A DNA stretch of 64,000 bases from Bryobacteraceae bacterium (GCA_019748195.1 JAIEPW010000065.1:1-64000); one strand, 5' to 3'; counted from the stretch's first letter, positions 55,275 to 64,000 are shown. The notes: generated by a model not told the origin, from the letters alone. Made by a program: numbers and translations.

Positions 55275-56430
55275 GTGCTTTTTCTCCTGTAGCGGCCGGG
55301 ATTGCCAGGGCCGCGGCTAGCTTCCGATAGCGCTGCTCGAGAGCAGATTTGTAGCGGACGACGGAGACGCCGGCCGCCGCAGCCTGTTGCCGGACCTGCT
55401 CTCGCGCCCGCAACAGTCCTTTCCAGGGCTCGCCGCTCATCACTTGCAGGAACACCTGGTCATACTCGAAGCCGAACACCGCGACGCTCGCCGGCGCGAG
55501 CGCGTAGTTGTCCGTAAGTCCAACTTCCAGATACGGAAAACGGTTCGCCCAGTCGGTGTGATAGGCGATCTTCATGAACCCCGGGTTCACCGACACCTGC
55601 GCGTGGGTGACGCAATTACCCATTGGAATCTTGTACTTGGCACGCAGCATTTCGGTCAGAATGCGAAGCGAGTGGATCTGCCCCGAACTGGCGGTCTGCT
55701 CCTCGCCGGTTTGCGTCTCCACCGCGACGCCCAGAAAGCTCTCATTGAGACCTACATACGCGTTTTCCGGATCCGCCCACACCGACGGCCCGGCATGGTT
55801 GGCGACATCGCTTTCCGGCACCACGCGAAATACGCGCCCGAACCGGTCAATCAGGAAGTGATAGGCGTGAATGGACTTAACGTAGTCCAGCAGGCCCCGT
55901 CCCAAGCGCAGCATCTCCCGCGTCCGCCCCGGTTCGAAGGGAACAATCAGGCTTTCGGTGGTGTGAAACACGATGCCGCGCGGCTCGGACAGCCAGCGAA
56001 CGGCCGGACGATCCAGATTGCCCGAATAGCCCGGAAACGGCTTACGGGGCCGGTGACCGGCGGTGTACTGGGTTTCGATCCGCAAACCGTTCGAATAGGT
56101 CTCATAAAGCGCCGCTTTTTCCACCAGCCACACGTTTGGGACTGCCGCCGTCCAGGGATGCGCGTCGCGCTGCGGCAATGGCAGGGGTCGATCGACAGTG
56201 ACGGAGCCCGAGGTCGAGGGGCCGGGCACGAAAACTAAGCCTAGTAGAATCAACGGCGTATAGGCTCGCCAGTTGCGAGGCAGGCGGACCAGCAGGCGGC
56301 GTTTCGGCCGCGGCGCGTGATCCGTCGCGGCGCGCAGATAACGGAGCCGTTCCACCGGGTCGGAGATATGGCTCGCCCGCCACTCCACCAGCGGTTTGCG
56401 GTCTCCGGTAATCAGGCCTGACAGTCGCAT
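55261..56430 (-). CDS. Membrane-anchored N-acetylmuramoyl-L-alanine amidase (Amidase_2/PGRP type)
   Basis: The 389-residue protein has a basic cytoplasmic part, one membrane helix (about 54-68, TPLILLGLVFVPG), and an outer Amidase_2-like domain. The latter has GIVFHTTES (first zinc His), YHFLIDRFGRVFRVVPESDVANHAG, NESFLGVAVE, and NCVTHAQVSVNP with the second His. The third ligand is not certain (KIAYHTDW). A C-terminal charged helical tail follows. It should cut the stem peptide from the wall. It is coupled to the actin-like gene, an unusual partner. A hairpin lies just before its start. Confidence 0.78.
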   Translation of the reverse strand: MRLSGLITGDRKPLVEWRASHISDPVERLRYLRAATDHAPRPKRRLLVRLPRNWRAYTPLILLGLVFVPGPSTSGSVTVDRPLPLPQRDAHPWTAAVPNVWLVEKAALYETYSNGLRIETQYTAGHRPRKPFPGYSGNLDRPAVRWLSEPRGIVFHTTESLIVPFEPGRTREMLRLGRGLLDYVKSIHAYHFLIDRFGRVFRVVPESDVANHAGPSVWADPENAYVGLNESFLGVAVETQTGEEQTASSGQIHSLRILTEMLRAKYKIPMGNCVTHAQVSVNPGFMKIAYHTDWANRFPYLEVGLTDNYALAPASVAVFGFEYDQVFLQVMSGEPWKGLLRAREQVRQQAAAAGVSVVRYKSALEQRYRKLAAALAIPAATGEKAHANE

Positions 56431-56434
56431 CTAT

Positions 56435-56471
56435 CCAAGGAAGTCTGTTGAGACAGACAAAGCTCTCTTGG
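56435..56471 (-). promoter_or_regulatory. Hairpin in the leader of the amidase gene
   Basis: An inner stem GTCTG/CAGAC (6-base loop) sits inside an outer CCAAG/CTTGG. It ends five bases before the ATG, in the place where a ribosome site would be. It has no T tract, so it is not a terminator; it might limit translation. Confidence 0.35.
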
Positions 56472-56537
56472 AGAATCGGGCGGTATGCGGAAAAACCTTA
56501 GATCCACCTGAGAAGGCGGTCTATCGATTAGGGTTAA

Positions 56538-57410
56538 CTACGAAACATTGGCGGCTTCAAGCAGGTGATCCTGCCGAGGCGTCCACGCGCCGCTCTCTTC
56601 GGCCTGGTCCACGCCCTTGGCGGTGATCACATACCGGCCATTATCGGCGCGCTGGATCCAACCCTGCTCCCGCAAATACCACAGGCTGAATTCGAGATGT
56701 TCCCTCGGAACCGAGAGCATGTCCTCGAGTTCATGCAGGTTCAGCGACGGGTTCTCATGCGCGGTCACGCGCTTGGTGTACAGCAGGGACAGAATGCCCT
56801 TACGCTTGCTTTTTTCGCCGTCCAAGCCTCGCGCGGCTTCCGGCTTGTCGAAGATCTTCCACTTGTGGCGCTGGTACGATCCCAGTTGGACATCATAGGC
56901 TGCACGCTGTTCGGGATCGCTCAGCACGTTGTAGGCTTCCAGAACCTGACGGAAAACGCTTTCGTCGCCGGTCTCCGGGTTATCCGGGTGATAGCGTTGC
57001 GCCAGGATGCGATAGACGCGGTGGATGGTGTCCGCCGACGCCTTTTCATGTACTTGCAGGACTTCGTAGTAGTCGTTCACCGAGGTAGCGGACGTTGCCG
57101 GCTTCGGCGCGGACGCTTCGGTGAAGGCAAACCCGGCGCGATACACGCCGGTGCGCACCTCCGAGCAACTCACCACCCGTACCCGCTGGTCCCGGAACGT
57201 GCGCGTGACGCCGCTCTGCGTGAGGTCGCCGTGCAGGGTGAGGATCGCGCCGACGCCAAGCGGCTCGATCAGCTCCGCGCCGACTCCATCTGGGCCGCAG
57301 TCGACGACCTTCAACGTCAGGCGCCGCGAGCCCACCCCGGTCAGGTGGAGCAACTGCGTTTCCGTGATGCTCTTGCGCGGGTGCTTGCGGCGTTCCTTAG
57401 CGGGCCTCAT
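56538..57410 (-). CDS. PilZ-DnaJ-winged-helix fusion protein
   Basis: The 290-residue protein begins with a PilZ-like domain (RRKHPRKS, with the RxxxR motif, then VVDCGPDGVGAEL in place of DxSxxG). A J domain follows (about 113-175: DYYEVLQVHEKASADTIHRVYRILAQRYHPDN with HPD at 141-143). The C-terminal part (about 195-280) looks like a winged helix (HENPSLNLHELEDMLSVPREHLEFSLWYLREQGWI). A J domain needs a DnaK partner; PilZ binds c-di-GMP. The fusion suggests chaperone action tuned by c-di-GMP, but the PilZ motif is imperfect. It lies 107 bases upstream of the amidase gene. Confidence 0.72.
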   Translation of the reverse strand: MRPAKERRKHPRKSITETQLLHLTGVGSRRLTLKVVDCGPDGVGAELIEPLGVGAILTLHGDLTQSGVTRTFRDQRVRVVSCSEVRTGVYRAGFAFTEASAPKPATSATSVNDYYEVLQVHEKASADTIHRVYRILAQRYHPDNPETGDESVFRQVLEAYNVLSDPEQRAAYDVQLGSYQRHKWKIFDKPEAARGLDGEKSKRKGILSLLYTKRVTAHENPSLNLHELEDMLSVPREHLEFSLWYLREQGWIQRADNGRYVITAKGVDQAEESGAWTPRQDHLLEAANVS

Positions 57411-57466
57411 CCTATCCGGGTCTATCGACCCCCGGCCCGCACGGCATTAGACGAGCGATCCCGGAG

Positions 57467-59665
57467 CTACTTCGCCTCCACCGGCGCGGGACGATCGTTC
57501 TTCGAATACCGTTCAAAGAACTCCACGATCCGCATCATATGGTCCATCCGCGCCAGCGGAGGACCCGAGCGGGTCTGCTCATGCCCAATGTTCGGATAAC
57601 GCACGTATTCCACCGGCCGTCCAAGCTGTTTCAGTGCTTTGTAGATCATTTCACTTTGCGATACGCCGGTCCGGAAGTCTTGCGAGCCGTGGAGAATCAG
57701 GAACGGTGTCCTGATCCTGTCGACGTAAGTAAACGGAGACTGCTGGTCCAGCAGCTTCTTCGACTCCGGCTCCCACGGGAAGCCGCCGAAATGGTTCTCC
57801 ACCAGCCGGAACGCGTTGCCCTCACCGAAAAACGTGTTCAGCTCATAGACTCCCCGCTGCGCGGCGGCGGCCTGGAAGCGATTGTCGTGGCCGATAATCC
57901 AGGCGGTCAAGTACCCGGCATACGATCCCCCGGTCAGAAACAGGCGATCGCGATCGATCATGGCATTCCGGCTCATGGCATCGTCCAGCGCCGCGAGCAC
58001 ATCTCCCGCCGGTCCCTCGCCCCAGTTCTTGTAATTGGCGCGCTGGAACTCGTATCCGTAGCCCGATGAACCGCGGGGGTTGGAGTACACGACGCCGTAA
58101 CCCCAGGAGCAGAACAACTGGAACTCGTGCCACATACTGAATTCGCCCGGGCCCCACATCGCGCTGGGTCCGCCGTGCATGTCGAGCACCCAGGGGTACT
58201 TCTTTCCCGGCTGGGCATTCACCGGATTCATTACCCAATACTGCACCTTGGTTCCGTCCGGCCGGGTGATCCAACGCTGCTCGGGAAGGGAGATGGTCTT
58301 GGCGGCCAGCCAAACGGAATTCAATTCGGTCAACTGTTTCGGCCGTCCGTCCTTGCCGATCAGGTACAGCTCGCTCGGATTCGGCACACTGATCAGAGCG
58401 GCCACCACCTTGCCGCCTCCCTCATCGAACGCCGCGACACCGGTCTGCGGCGGGGTCAGCGTGATCGCGCGGCCGTCCGCCATCTCCAGCAGCGGTTCGC
58501 CTCCGTGCCAGCTCGAAGTAAAGCGGACGATACCGTCCCGTCCCACCTGATAAGCGCTGACGGCGGACTTCCAGTCGGGAGCCAGCCAGGAGATCTCTTT
58601 CGACGCCAGATTCAGGCGCCCGACCTTCGCTTGCCGGAACCCCGGCTGATCGGATTCCGAGGCGGTGAAATACAGCGACGCGCCGTCGGCGGAAAACCGG
58701 GGCTGGCCGTACGACCATGCTTCGTTGTCCAGAACGGTGCGCGCTCCGCTGCCGTCCGCGTTCATCATCCAGACGGAGGCGCGGCGCAGCCGGTCGGGAT
58801 GCGTGGCCACGGGAGGCGTCGAGTTGTATACGATCTGTTTGCCGTCCGGCGAGAACGAGAACGCGCCGCGGCTATAGAAGTCGCGCGTCAACTGCGTGGC
58901 TTTGTTGCCGACGGCAAGATCGATGAGGAACAAAGTGGCGACCGTTTGTTCCGGACTCAGCGCCTGCTCGCCAATGAAATTGATGCGATTGATGACTGTC
59001 GGATTGTCCTTGGAAGCGTTCTTCTCCAGCCAGGCGCGGATCGCCTTGCGATCCCCGTCGGGTCGCGCGTCCACCTTGGTCTGCTGATCCCCCGGCTTGG
59101 GACGCTCCCAGTCGAACCATTCGCGGTTCGGGCGCTCCAGATCCCAATGGGGCTTGCCTTCAATCTTCGAGATCGGGATCGCGGAGGAGACGAGCAGCGC
59201 CAGGCCATCCGGCCGCCAGACGGGATTGCCCGCGCCGTGTTCGAGTGAAGTGACCGGTTTGGGTTCGCCGGGAGACCGGAGGGGCAGCAACCAAACCTGC
59301 CCGCGGGGACGGTCCCGCGCCGAATCATCCGATCTCACGAAGGCCAGGTTGCGCCCGTCCGGGCTGATGGAAAACGCCCCATCGTTGCGAGCCCCGAAGG
59401 TGAGTTGCGCCGGCTTCGCCTGCGCGTCGTTCAAATCGATGAACCAGAGATTGGAGCGGTAGCTGTACTCGGGCTCGCCGTTCTTCATCTCGGTATGAAT
59501 CGATCGCACCGCGTACACGGCAAAAGATCCGTCACGCGCCACCTCGACATCGGTAACGTTACGGATCTTCAACATGTCCGTCATCGTGATGGGCTGTTTG
59601 ACGCCTTCCGCGGCGGAGTACAGCAAAACCGGGAAGATGGCGATTTTCCAGATCGACGCTCGCAT
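57467..59665 (-). CDS. S9-family prolyl oligopeptidase-type peptidase
   Basis: The 732-residue protein has a signal peptide (IWKIAIFPVLLYSAAEG), a WD/TolB-like propeller, and a C-terminal alpha/beta-hydrolase. The triad is visible: Ser581 in GGSYAGY, Asp663 in HGSQDFRTG, and His695 in NIGHEQ. It should cleave short peptides, likely outside the inner membrane, as for acylaminoacyl- or dipeptidyl-type S9 enzymes. It is divergent from the small secreted gene, with 25 bases between. Confidence 0.9.
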   Translation of the reverse strand: MRASIWKIAIFPVLLYSAAEGVKQPITMTDMLKIRNVTDVEVARDGSFAVYAVRSIHTEMKNGEPEYSYRSNLWFIDLNDAQAKPAQLTFGARNDGAFSISPDGRNLAFVRSDDSARDRPRGQVWLLPLRSPGEPKPVTSLEHGAGNPVWRPDGLALLVSSAIPISKIEGKPHWDLERPNREWFDWERPKPGDQQTKVDARPDGDRKAIRAWLEKNASKDNPTVINRINFIGEQALSPEQTVATLFLIDLAVGNKATQLTRDFYSRGAFSFSPDGKQIVYNSTPPVATHPDRLRRASVWMMNADGSGARTVLDNEAWSYGQPRFSADGASLYFTASESDQPGFRQAKVGRLNLASKEISWLAPDWKSAVSAYQVGRDGIVRFTSSWHGGEPLLEMADGRAITLTPPQTGVAAFDEGGGKVVAALISVPNPSELYLIGKDGRPKQLTELNSVWLAAKTISLPEQRWITRPDGTKVQYWVMNPVNAQPGKKYPWVLDMHGGPSAMWGPGEFSMWHEFQLFCSWGYGVVYSNPRGSSGYGYEFQRANYKNWGEGPAGDVLAALDDAMSRNAMIDRDRLFLTGGSYAGYLTAWIIGHDNRFQAAAAQRGVYELNTFFGEGNAFRLVENHFGGFPWEPESKKLLDQQSPFTYVDRIRTPFLILHGSQDFRTGVSQSEMIYKALKQLGRPVEYVRYPNIGHEQTRSGPPLARMDHMMRIVEFFERYSKNDRPAPVEAK

Positions 59666-59690
59666 GAAGGTGATTCTACACTGAAGGTAT

Positions 59691-60245
59691 ATGCGAGGCC
59701 TTATTTTCCTGCTCGCGGCCGTGAATTTGTTGGGGCAGGATGCTGTCTACAAGTCGGCCCGCCACAAGCAGAAGGCGATTGCGGACGGCAGAGCGCCGCG
59801 CGGATCCACGGTGACGTTCAGCCAGGACGAAATCACTGCTTTTGCAAAGGTCCACGTGCCGCTTTGGGTTCCCGCCGGGATTCGCGGTCAGAAGGTGACG
59901 GTGGGGTCCGGAACGGCGCAAGGCAATGCGATGGTCGACTTCCTGAATATGCAGCACGCCCGAGGCGTGCAGTATCACTGGACCATTGAACGGCTGATTC
60001 GCGGGGAGCGTCCGCTGCAGGTGAACATTTCGCTGCAATCGGACAAGGGCCGCGCCACCGTGCATCTGGACCGGGTGGAGATCTCGCGCGTGCCCGCCAG
60101 CGGATCCGTGCTGGACTTCATGGTGGACACGTTTTTTCTTTCCTTGTTTCCTCAGGCGAAGATCAACCAGCCGTTTGAGCTGGACTACAACATCCAGCAG
60201 ATCCGGCTGGTCCCAGGGCGTGTCCTGGTGACCATGAAGCCGTAA
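59691..60245 (+). CDS. Hypothetical secreted protein
   Basis: I do not recognise this 184-residue protein. It has a short signal peptide (GLIFLLAAVNLLGQ) and a beta-rich body with FSQDEITAFAKVHVPLWVPAG, then HWTIERLIRGERPLQVNISLQS and VRISRVPASG-like strands. The alternating pattern resembles lipid-binding or bacterial shell-type domains, but no named family is claimed. It lies 45 bases upstream of the fifth permease copy, on the same strand. Confidence 0.6.
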   Translation: MRGLIFLLAAVNLLGQDAVYKSARHKQKAIADGRAPRGSTVTFSQDEITAFAKVHVPLWVPAGIRGQKVTVGSGTAQGNAMVDFLNMQHARGVQYHWTIERLIRGERPLQVNISLQSDKGRATVHLDRVEISRVPASGSVLDFMVDTFFLSLFPQAKINQPFELDYNIQQIRLVPGRVLVTMKP

Positions 60246-60290
60246 CCGGAGCTGGACTCCGGCGGTATAGTACAGGCGGAGGAGTACGAA

Positions 60291-62669
60291 ATGAACCTCT
60301 GGCCCGATTTGCGCTACGCGGCGCGCACGCTACTCGCCCGCAAGAGCATCACTGGTCTCGCCATGATTTCTCTTGCCCTCGGAATCGCGGCGAATTCCAC
60401 GGTATTCAGTCTGGTGGACGCGATGTTCCTGCGACCGCTGGCCGTCACCGATCCGGAGCGGATCGTGGAGTTGGTTCGCGATCCCGCGTCCGGCCGCGGG
60501 GAAGTGATCTCCTTCGCCGATTATCTCGATCTGCGGCGCGACATCAGCGCGCTTGAAGGACTGGCTGCGATCAGCCGCCGTGGCACGGTGCTGCACCTGG
60601 GAGAGCTGGAGGAATCCCTCTCGGTGGCCGTAGTCTCGGACAACTTCTTTGAGGTCACCGGCGTGGGCGCGGACCGTGGCCGGCTGTTTGACAGGGTCGA
60701 GGATGCCCGCCTGGCGGAACCTCCGGTGATCCTGAGCCACGGTTTGTGGCAGCGCCGCTTTCAGGGCGATCCGGCGGCGATCGGCAAGGTGATCCGGCTG
60801 ATGAACGATCAGTTCACCGTGGTCGGCGTGCTGCCGCGCGAATTCCGAGGCTTCGATCGCGGGATGTCGCTGGAGATCTGGATGCCGCGGATTTCATGGT
60901 CGCGGATGGGCGGCACGGCGGATTTCGAGAGCCGGCGCGCGCGCCACTTCGAGGCGATCGGGCGGATGCGGCCCGGCGCGGGGATCGGCGAGGTTCGCGC
61001 GCAGGCGGATACCGTGGCGGCCAGGCTCGCGGCCGCCTATCCGGACACCAACCGCAATACACGTTACCTGGTCCGGCCGCTGGAAACGCCGGCGGGCGGC
61101 AGAACGCTGCTCATCCTGGCGCCGATCGCCATCGTGCTTCTGATCGCCTGCGCGAACGTGGCCACGCTGCTGCTGGCGCAAGGCGAGGCGCGCTCGCGGG
61201 AGCTGGCGATCCGGCAGGCGGTGGGCGCGGGACGCTGGCGCCTGGTGCGCCAGGCGCTGATCGAGGGGTCGCTGCTGGCGGCCGGCGCCGCCGCGCTCGG
61301 GCTTCTCCTTACCGCGTGGCTCATCGAACTGTCGCCGGTGCTGATGCCGCCGGGACCTTCGTGGGTCGGATTCGATGTGCTGCTGGATCGCCGCGTGGTG
61401 GCGTTCACGATGGCCATCACTGTTGTAGCTACCATGATCTTCGCGATCGCTCCGGCGCTCCGGTTCTCGCGCCTGGAGATTACTAACGTGCTGCGCAGTT
61501 CCGGCGGCGAATCGGCGCGGCTGGCGGGCTCGCGCCTGCTGGTGATCTCCGAAATCGCGCTTTCCGTCGTCCTGCTGACCGGCGCGGGACTACTGTGGCG
61601 CAGCCTGGAACATTCCAGCCGCAAACCCACGGGATTACCCAAGGACAAGAACGTGCTGATCACCCTCGGGTACTTTCCGCGCGAGGATCTGACGCGCGTG
61701 CAATTGCTCGAGATTGCGGCCGCGAAAGTGCAATCGCTGCCGGGCGTGAAGGCGGTTAGCTATGCGCGCCGCATTCCCATGGCCGGCTACGGCGGGGGCG
61801 CGAGCCGCGAGGTGATGCTCCCCGGCTGGACGGAAGCCGTGCCGGTGAAGTTCAACCAGGTTTCGCCCGGTTATTTTTCGATGATGAACCTGACGCTGGA
61901 GCGCGGGCGCGGATTCACGGCCCAGGATGACGAGAACTCGCCCGCGGTGGCGATCGCCACGCGCGCCTTCGCGCGCAGGTTCTTCGGCGATGCCGACCCG
62001 GTGGGACGTGTCATCCACATTCGCGACAAGGGTTACCAGATCGTGGGTCTCAGCTCCGATGCGCCGGTGAATCAACTGCATGAGCAGGCTCAGCCGTTCC
62101 TGTATTTCCCGTTCGCGCAGGCGCCGTCGGAGGACTTCACCCTGCTGGTGGAAACCGAAGGAGAGCCCCTGGGAACGCTGGCCGCGATCCGCCGCGCGCT
62201 GCGCGAGATCGATCCCAAGGCGAGCCTGTCGAGCGAGACATCGCTGCGGGAGCACATTCGCGATTCCTTGTACTGGGATTGGATGCCCGCGCGGATCGCG
62301 GGAGCGCTGGCGGCGCTGGGCGTCCTGCTGGCGTTCGCGGGCCTGTTCGGCGTGGTGTCCCACAGCGTCACCCGGCGCCGCCGCGAGTTCGGAATTCGCA
62401 TGGCCGTGGGCGCGGATTCGGCGGCGATTCACCGGGAAGTGCTGCTGCGTTCGCTGCGGACCACGGCGTGGGGCGTCGTCCTGGGGCTCGCCTGCGCGGC
62501 GGCGGCGGGACGCCTGCTCCATTCCTTCCTCCACGGCACCAGCCCCTGGGATCCGCCGGTGTTCGCCTTCAGCGCGCTGGCGGCCACGATTTTGTCGCTG
62601 TTCGCCTCGCAAATCCCGGCAATTCGTGCCTCACGGGTGGACCCGATGACCGTTTTGCGTGCAGACTAG
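60291..62669 (+). CDS. ADOP-type orphan ABC permease, copy 5
   Basis: The 792-residue protein starts with LRYAARTLLARKSITGLAMISLALGIAANSTVF. The middle has VLLIACANVATLLLAQGEARSRELAIRQAVGAGRWRL and the end FGIRMAVGADSAAIHREV. A strong GGAGGAG (60278-60284) lies 6 bases before the ATG. No ATP-binding subunit is nearby. The DinB gene starts 4 bases after its stop, so the two are likely co-transcribed. Confidence 0.9.
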   Translation: MNLWPDLRYAARTLLARKSITGLAMISLALGIAANSTVFSLVDAMFLRPLAVTDPERIVELVRDPASGRGEVISFADYLDLRRDISALEGLAAISRRGTVLHLGELEESLSVAVVSDNFFEVTGVGADRGRLFDRVEDARLAEPPVILSHGLWQRRFQGDPAAIGKVIRLMNDQFTVVGVLPREFRGFDRGMSLEIWMPRISWSRMGGTADFESRRARHFEAIGRMRPGAGIGEVRAQADTVAARLAAAYPDTNRNTRYLVRPLETPAGGRTLLILAPIAIVLLIACANVATLLLAQGEARSRELAIRQAVGAGRWRLVRQALIEGSLLAAGAAALGLLLTAWLIELSPVLMPPGPSWVGFDVLLDRRVVAFTMAITVVATMIFAIAPALRFSRLEITNVLRSSGGESARLAGSRLLVISEIALSVVLLTGAGLLWRSLEHSSRKPTGLPKDKNVLITLGYFPREDLTRVQLLEIAAAKVQSLPGVKAVSYARRIPMAGYGGGASREVMLPGWTEAVPVKFNQVSPGYFSMMNLTLERGRGFTAQDDENSPAVAIATRAFARRFFGDADPVGRVIHIRDKGYQIVGLSSDAPVNQLHEQAQPFLYFPFAQAPSEDFTLLVETEGEPLGTLAAIRRALREIDPKASLSSETSLREHIRDSLYWDWMPARIAGALAALGVLLAFAGLFGVVSHSVTRRRREFGIRMAVGADSAAIHREVLLRSLRTTAWGVVLGLACAAAAGRLLHSFLHGTSPWDPPVFAFSALAATILSLFASQIPAIRASRVDPMTVLRAD

Positions 62670-62673
62670 TTTC

Positions 62674-63162
62674 ATGGCCACCAGCGCATTGAACCCGTAC
62701 GCCGCTTTTGTCGGCGGCGGGAACCTTCTGGATTCGATCGCCGGGACGACGGCGAAGTTGACGGACCTTCTGGCGCAGCTCGGCGACCGGGTCGGGCAAC
62801 CGATCGCGCCCGGCAAGTGGAGTCCCGCCCAGATCCTGTGCCACCTCGCCGATGCGGAAATCGCTTTTGCGTTTCGCCTGCGGCAGGGTATGGCCGAGGA
62901 TCATCACGTGATTCAACCGTTCGATCAGGACGGGTGGTCCTGCTGGTATGCCACGGCGGATTCCGCCACTGCGCTGGCCGCCTTCACGGCATTGCGCAAC
63001 TGGAATCTGTGCCTGCTGAAATCGCTGACGCCGGAGCAGATGGCGAAGCCGGTGACGCATCCGGAGCGCGGGACCATGAAGCTGGCGACGATTCTGGAGA
63101 CCATGGCGGGCCACGATCAGAATCACATCCGGCAACTGGAAGCGATGTTAAAGGCCGCGTAA
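62674..63162 (+). CDS. DinB family protein, second copy
   Basis: The 162-residue protein has APGKWSPAQILCHLADAEIAFAFRLRQ near the N-terminus and AGHDQNHIRQLEAML at the end, the His pair of the DinB bundle. It is similar in length to the first copy at 16339 but differs in sequence. I use ATG 62674; a GTG at 62659 in the permease gene is also in frame. Its stop overlaps the end of the convergent phosphatase gene by 15 bases. Confidence 0.85.
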   Translation: MATSALNPYAAFVGGGNLLDSIAGTTAKLTDLLAQLGDRVGQPIAPGKWSPAQILCHLADAEIAFAFRLRQGMAEDHHVIQPFDQDGWSCWYATADSATALAAFTALRNWNLCLLKSLTPEQMAKPVTHPERGTMKLATILETMAGHDQNHIRQLEAMLKAA

Positions 63163-64000
63163 GGCGATCAGCGTCAGATCGTCGGCCAGATGATCGTGGC
63201 TGATGGCGTTGGCGGCGCGAATCACCCCGTCGATCACCGCGTCGACGGGCTCGTTCGCGTGTGCCCGCAGGACGCTTGCCAGGCCGTCCTCGCCCAGTTC
63301 CTTGCCGTCGTCGATCCCGGCTTCCATGGCGCCGTCGGAGAACGCGAGCAGGGTATCGCCGGCGCCGATGGCAACCTTGCCTTCCACGCCGCTCCACTCC
63401 TCGAAAATGGCCAGCGGCAATGCTCCGGCCTCCAGCTTCTCCAACGTGCCGTCGCCGCGCGCCAGCAGCGCCGCGGGATGCCCGCAATTCACGTAGCGCA
63501 ATTCGCGCCGGTGGTCGTCGTAGATGCCGAAGAACAGCGTGACAAAAAACTGTGTGGGTGTCGAGGCGTAGAACAGCTTGTGCACGCTTTCCAGCATCGC
63601 CACCGGGTTCCGCACCGCCAGCGCGCTCTGGCTTCGAAACGTGGCCTGCAGGTTGGCCATCAGCATCGCGCCGGCGATCCCCTTGCCGGAAACGTCGGCC
63701 AGCACGAAGCCCAACTGATCCGCGCCGAAATCGAAGAAATCGAAGTAATCGCCGCCCACCTGCTGCGCGGGGATACACCGCCCGCTGTAAGCGAGCGTCT
63801 CCAACGTCCGGAATTTCTGTGGCAGCAACCGCTGTTGCACGTGGCGCGCCAGATCGAGCTCTGACTTGCGTTCCTTCTCGGCGCGCGTGCGATCCGCCGC
63901 CTGCTGCGCCTGCTTGTGAACGGTATTCAACAACCGCGCGTTATCCCAGGGTTTCTGCACGAAGTCCGCCGCGCCGCGCCGCATGGCTTCCACCGCGAGA
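63148..64000 (-). CDS. Response regulator-PP2C (RsbU/SpoIIE-like) phosphatase, N-terminus beyond the right edge
   Basis: The visible part begins with the end of a receiver domain (AVEAMRRGAADFVQKPWDNARLL, with the conserved Lys-Pro), a coiled-coil-like linker (KQAQQAADRTRAEKERKSELDLARHVQQRLLP), then a PP2C domain: GGDYFDFF, LADVSGKGIAGAMLMA, FFGIYDD, and ISHDHLADDLTLI, with the metal-binding Asp residues. This is the RsbU type, which dephosphorylates an anti-sigma antagonist in stress control. The real start lies past 64000. Confidence 0.88.
   Translation of the reverse strand, partial: LAVEAMRRGAADFVQKPWDNARLLNTVHKQAQQAADRTRAEKERKSELDLARHVQQRLLPQKFRTLETLAYSGRCIPAQQVGGDYFDFFDFGADQLGFVLADVSGKGIAGAMLMANLQATFRSQSALAVRNPVAMLESVHKLFYASTPTQFFVTLFFGIYDDHRRELRYVNCGHPAALLARGDGTLEKLEAGALPLAIFEEWSGVEGKVAIGAGDTLLAFSDGAMEAGIDDGKELGEDGLASVLRAHANEPVDAVIDGVIRAANAISHDHLADDLTLIALRGL

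Noticed and set aside
57467..59665. S9 peptidase (and M16, HtrA) as the activating protease of the gasdermin
   Set aside because: All are far away, in unrelated units, and are exported, while a gasdermin is cut in the cytoplasm.
60266..60271. TATAGT as promoter of permease copy 5
   Set aside because: A start about 7 bases later would fall within the ribosome site GGAGGAG, leaving no usable leader; transcription probably comes from upstream.

Overview
The window is GC-rich, densely coded chromosomal DNA that looks acidobacterial, most like the Bryobacter/Solibacter group. The main reasons are five large orphan MacB/FtsX-type permeases of the acidobacterial ADOP kind with no ATPase partner, a DUF1800/DUF1501 pair, HpnH for hopanoid synthesis, a PEP-CTERM protein, a membrane-anchored winged-helix regulator and a TPR-fused Ser/Thr kinase. 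Placement is by gene content only; no 16S rRNA is present.

Layout. 1-6.4 kb: a 5'-truncated Rhs/YD-repeat coding remnant, an OmpA-type outer-membrane protein and a secreted BNR-repeat protein on the minus strand; then, facing right, a probable bacterial gasdermin (4383-5135) whose 3' end overlaps a convergent membrane-bound winged-helix regulator. 6.5-10.4 kb: DUF1800 and Tat-exported DUF1501 genes, then a decayed amidohydrolase. 10.4-18.9 kb: an orphan permease, a processive-type GT2, a divergent GT-C-type glycosyltransferase, a small membrane protein, a DinB protein and an APC transporter. 18.9-28.4 kb: a DegP/HtrA protease, a DMT exporter coupled to an M20 peptidase, a large Ser/Thr kinase, a GH20 hexosaminidase, a small secreted NTF2-like protein and tRNA-Pro(CGG). 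28.5-34.5 kb: CHAD and Ppx/GppA genes (polyphosphate), an orphan permease and a parvulin isomerase. 34.5-41.6 kb: a propeller protein, a YeiH-type transporter, an M16 peptidase, hpnH with a small coupled partner, and a two-gene nucleotidyltransferase module.

41.6-53.0 kb holds the conserved translation cluster rimP-nusA-infB-DUF503-rbfA on the minus strand. It is split twice by plus-strand cargo: one orphan permease between rbfA and DUF503, and a CHRD/PEP-CTERM gene plus another permease between DUF503 and infB. A compact terminator-like hairpin lies between a good -10 element and rimP.

53.0-64.0 kb: a class I/II aminotransferase; a PilZ-DnaJ-winged-helix fusion; a membrane-anchored amidase whose stop overlaps the start of an actin-like ATPase; an S9 peptidase; a small secreted protein; a fifth orphan permease; a second DinB protein; and a response-regulator/PP2C phosphatase that runs off the right edge.

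The strongest leads are the apparently orphan bacterial gasdermin, the amidase/actin-like pair with its PilZ-J neighbour, the interrupted translation operon with its leader hairpin, and the nucleotidyltransferase module.
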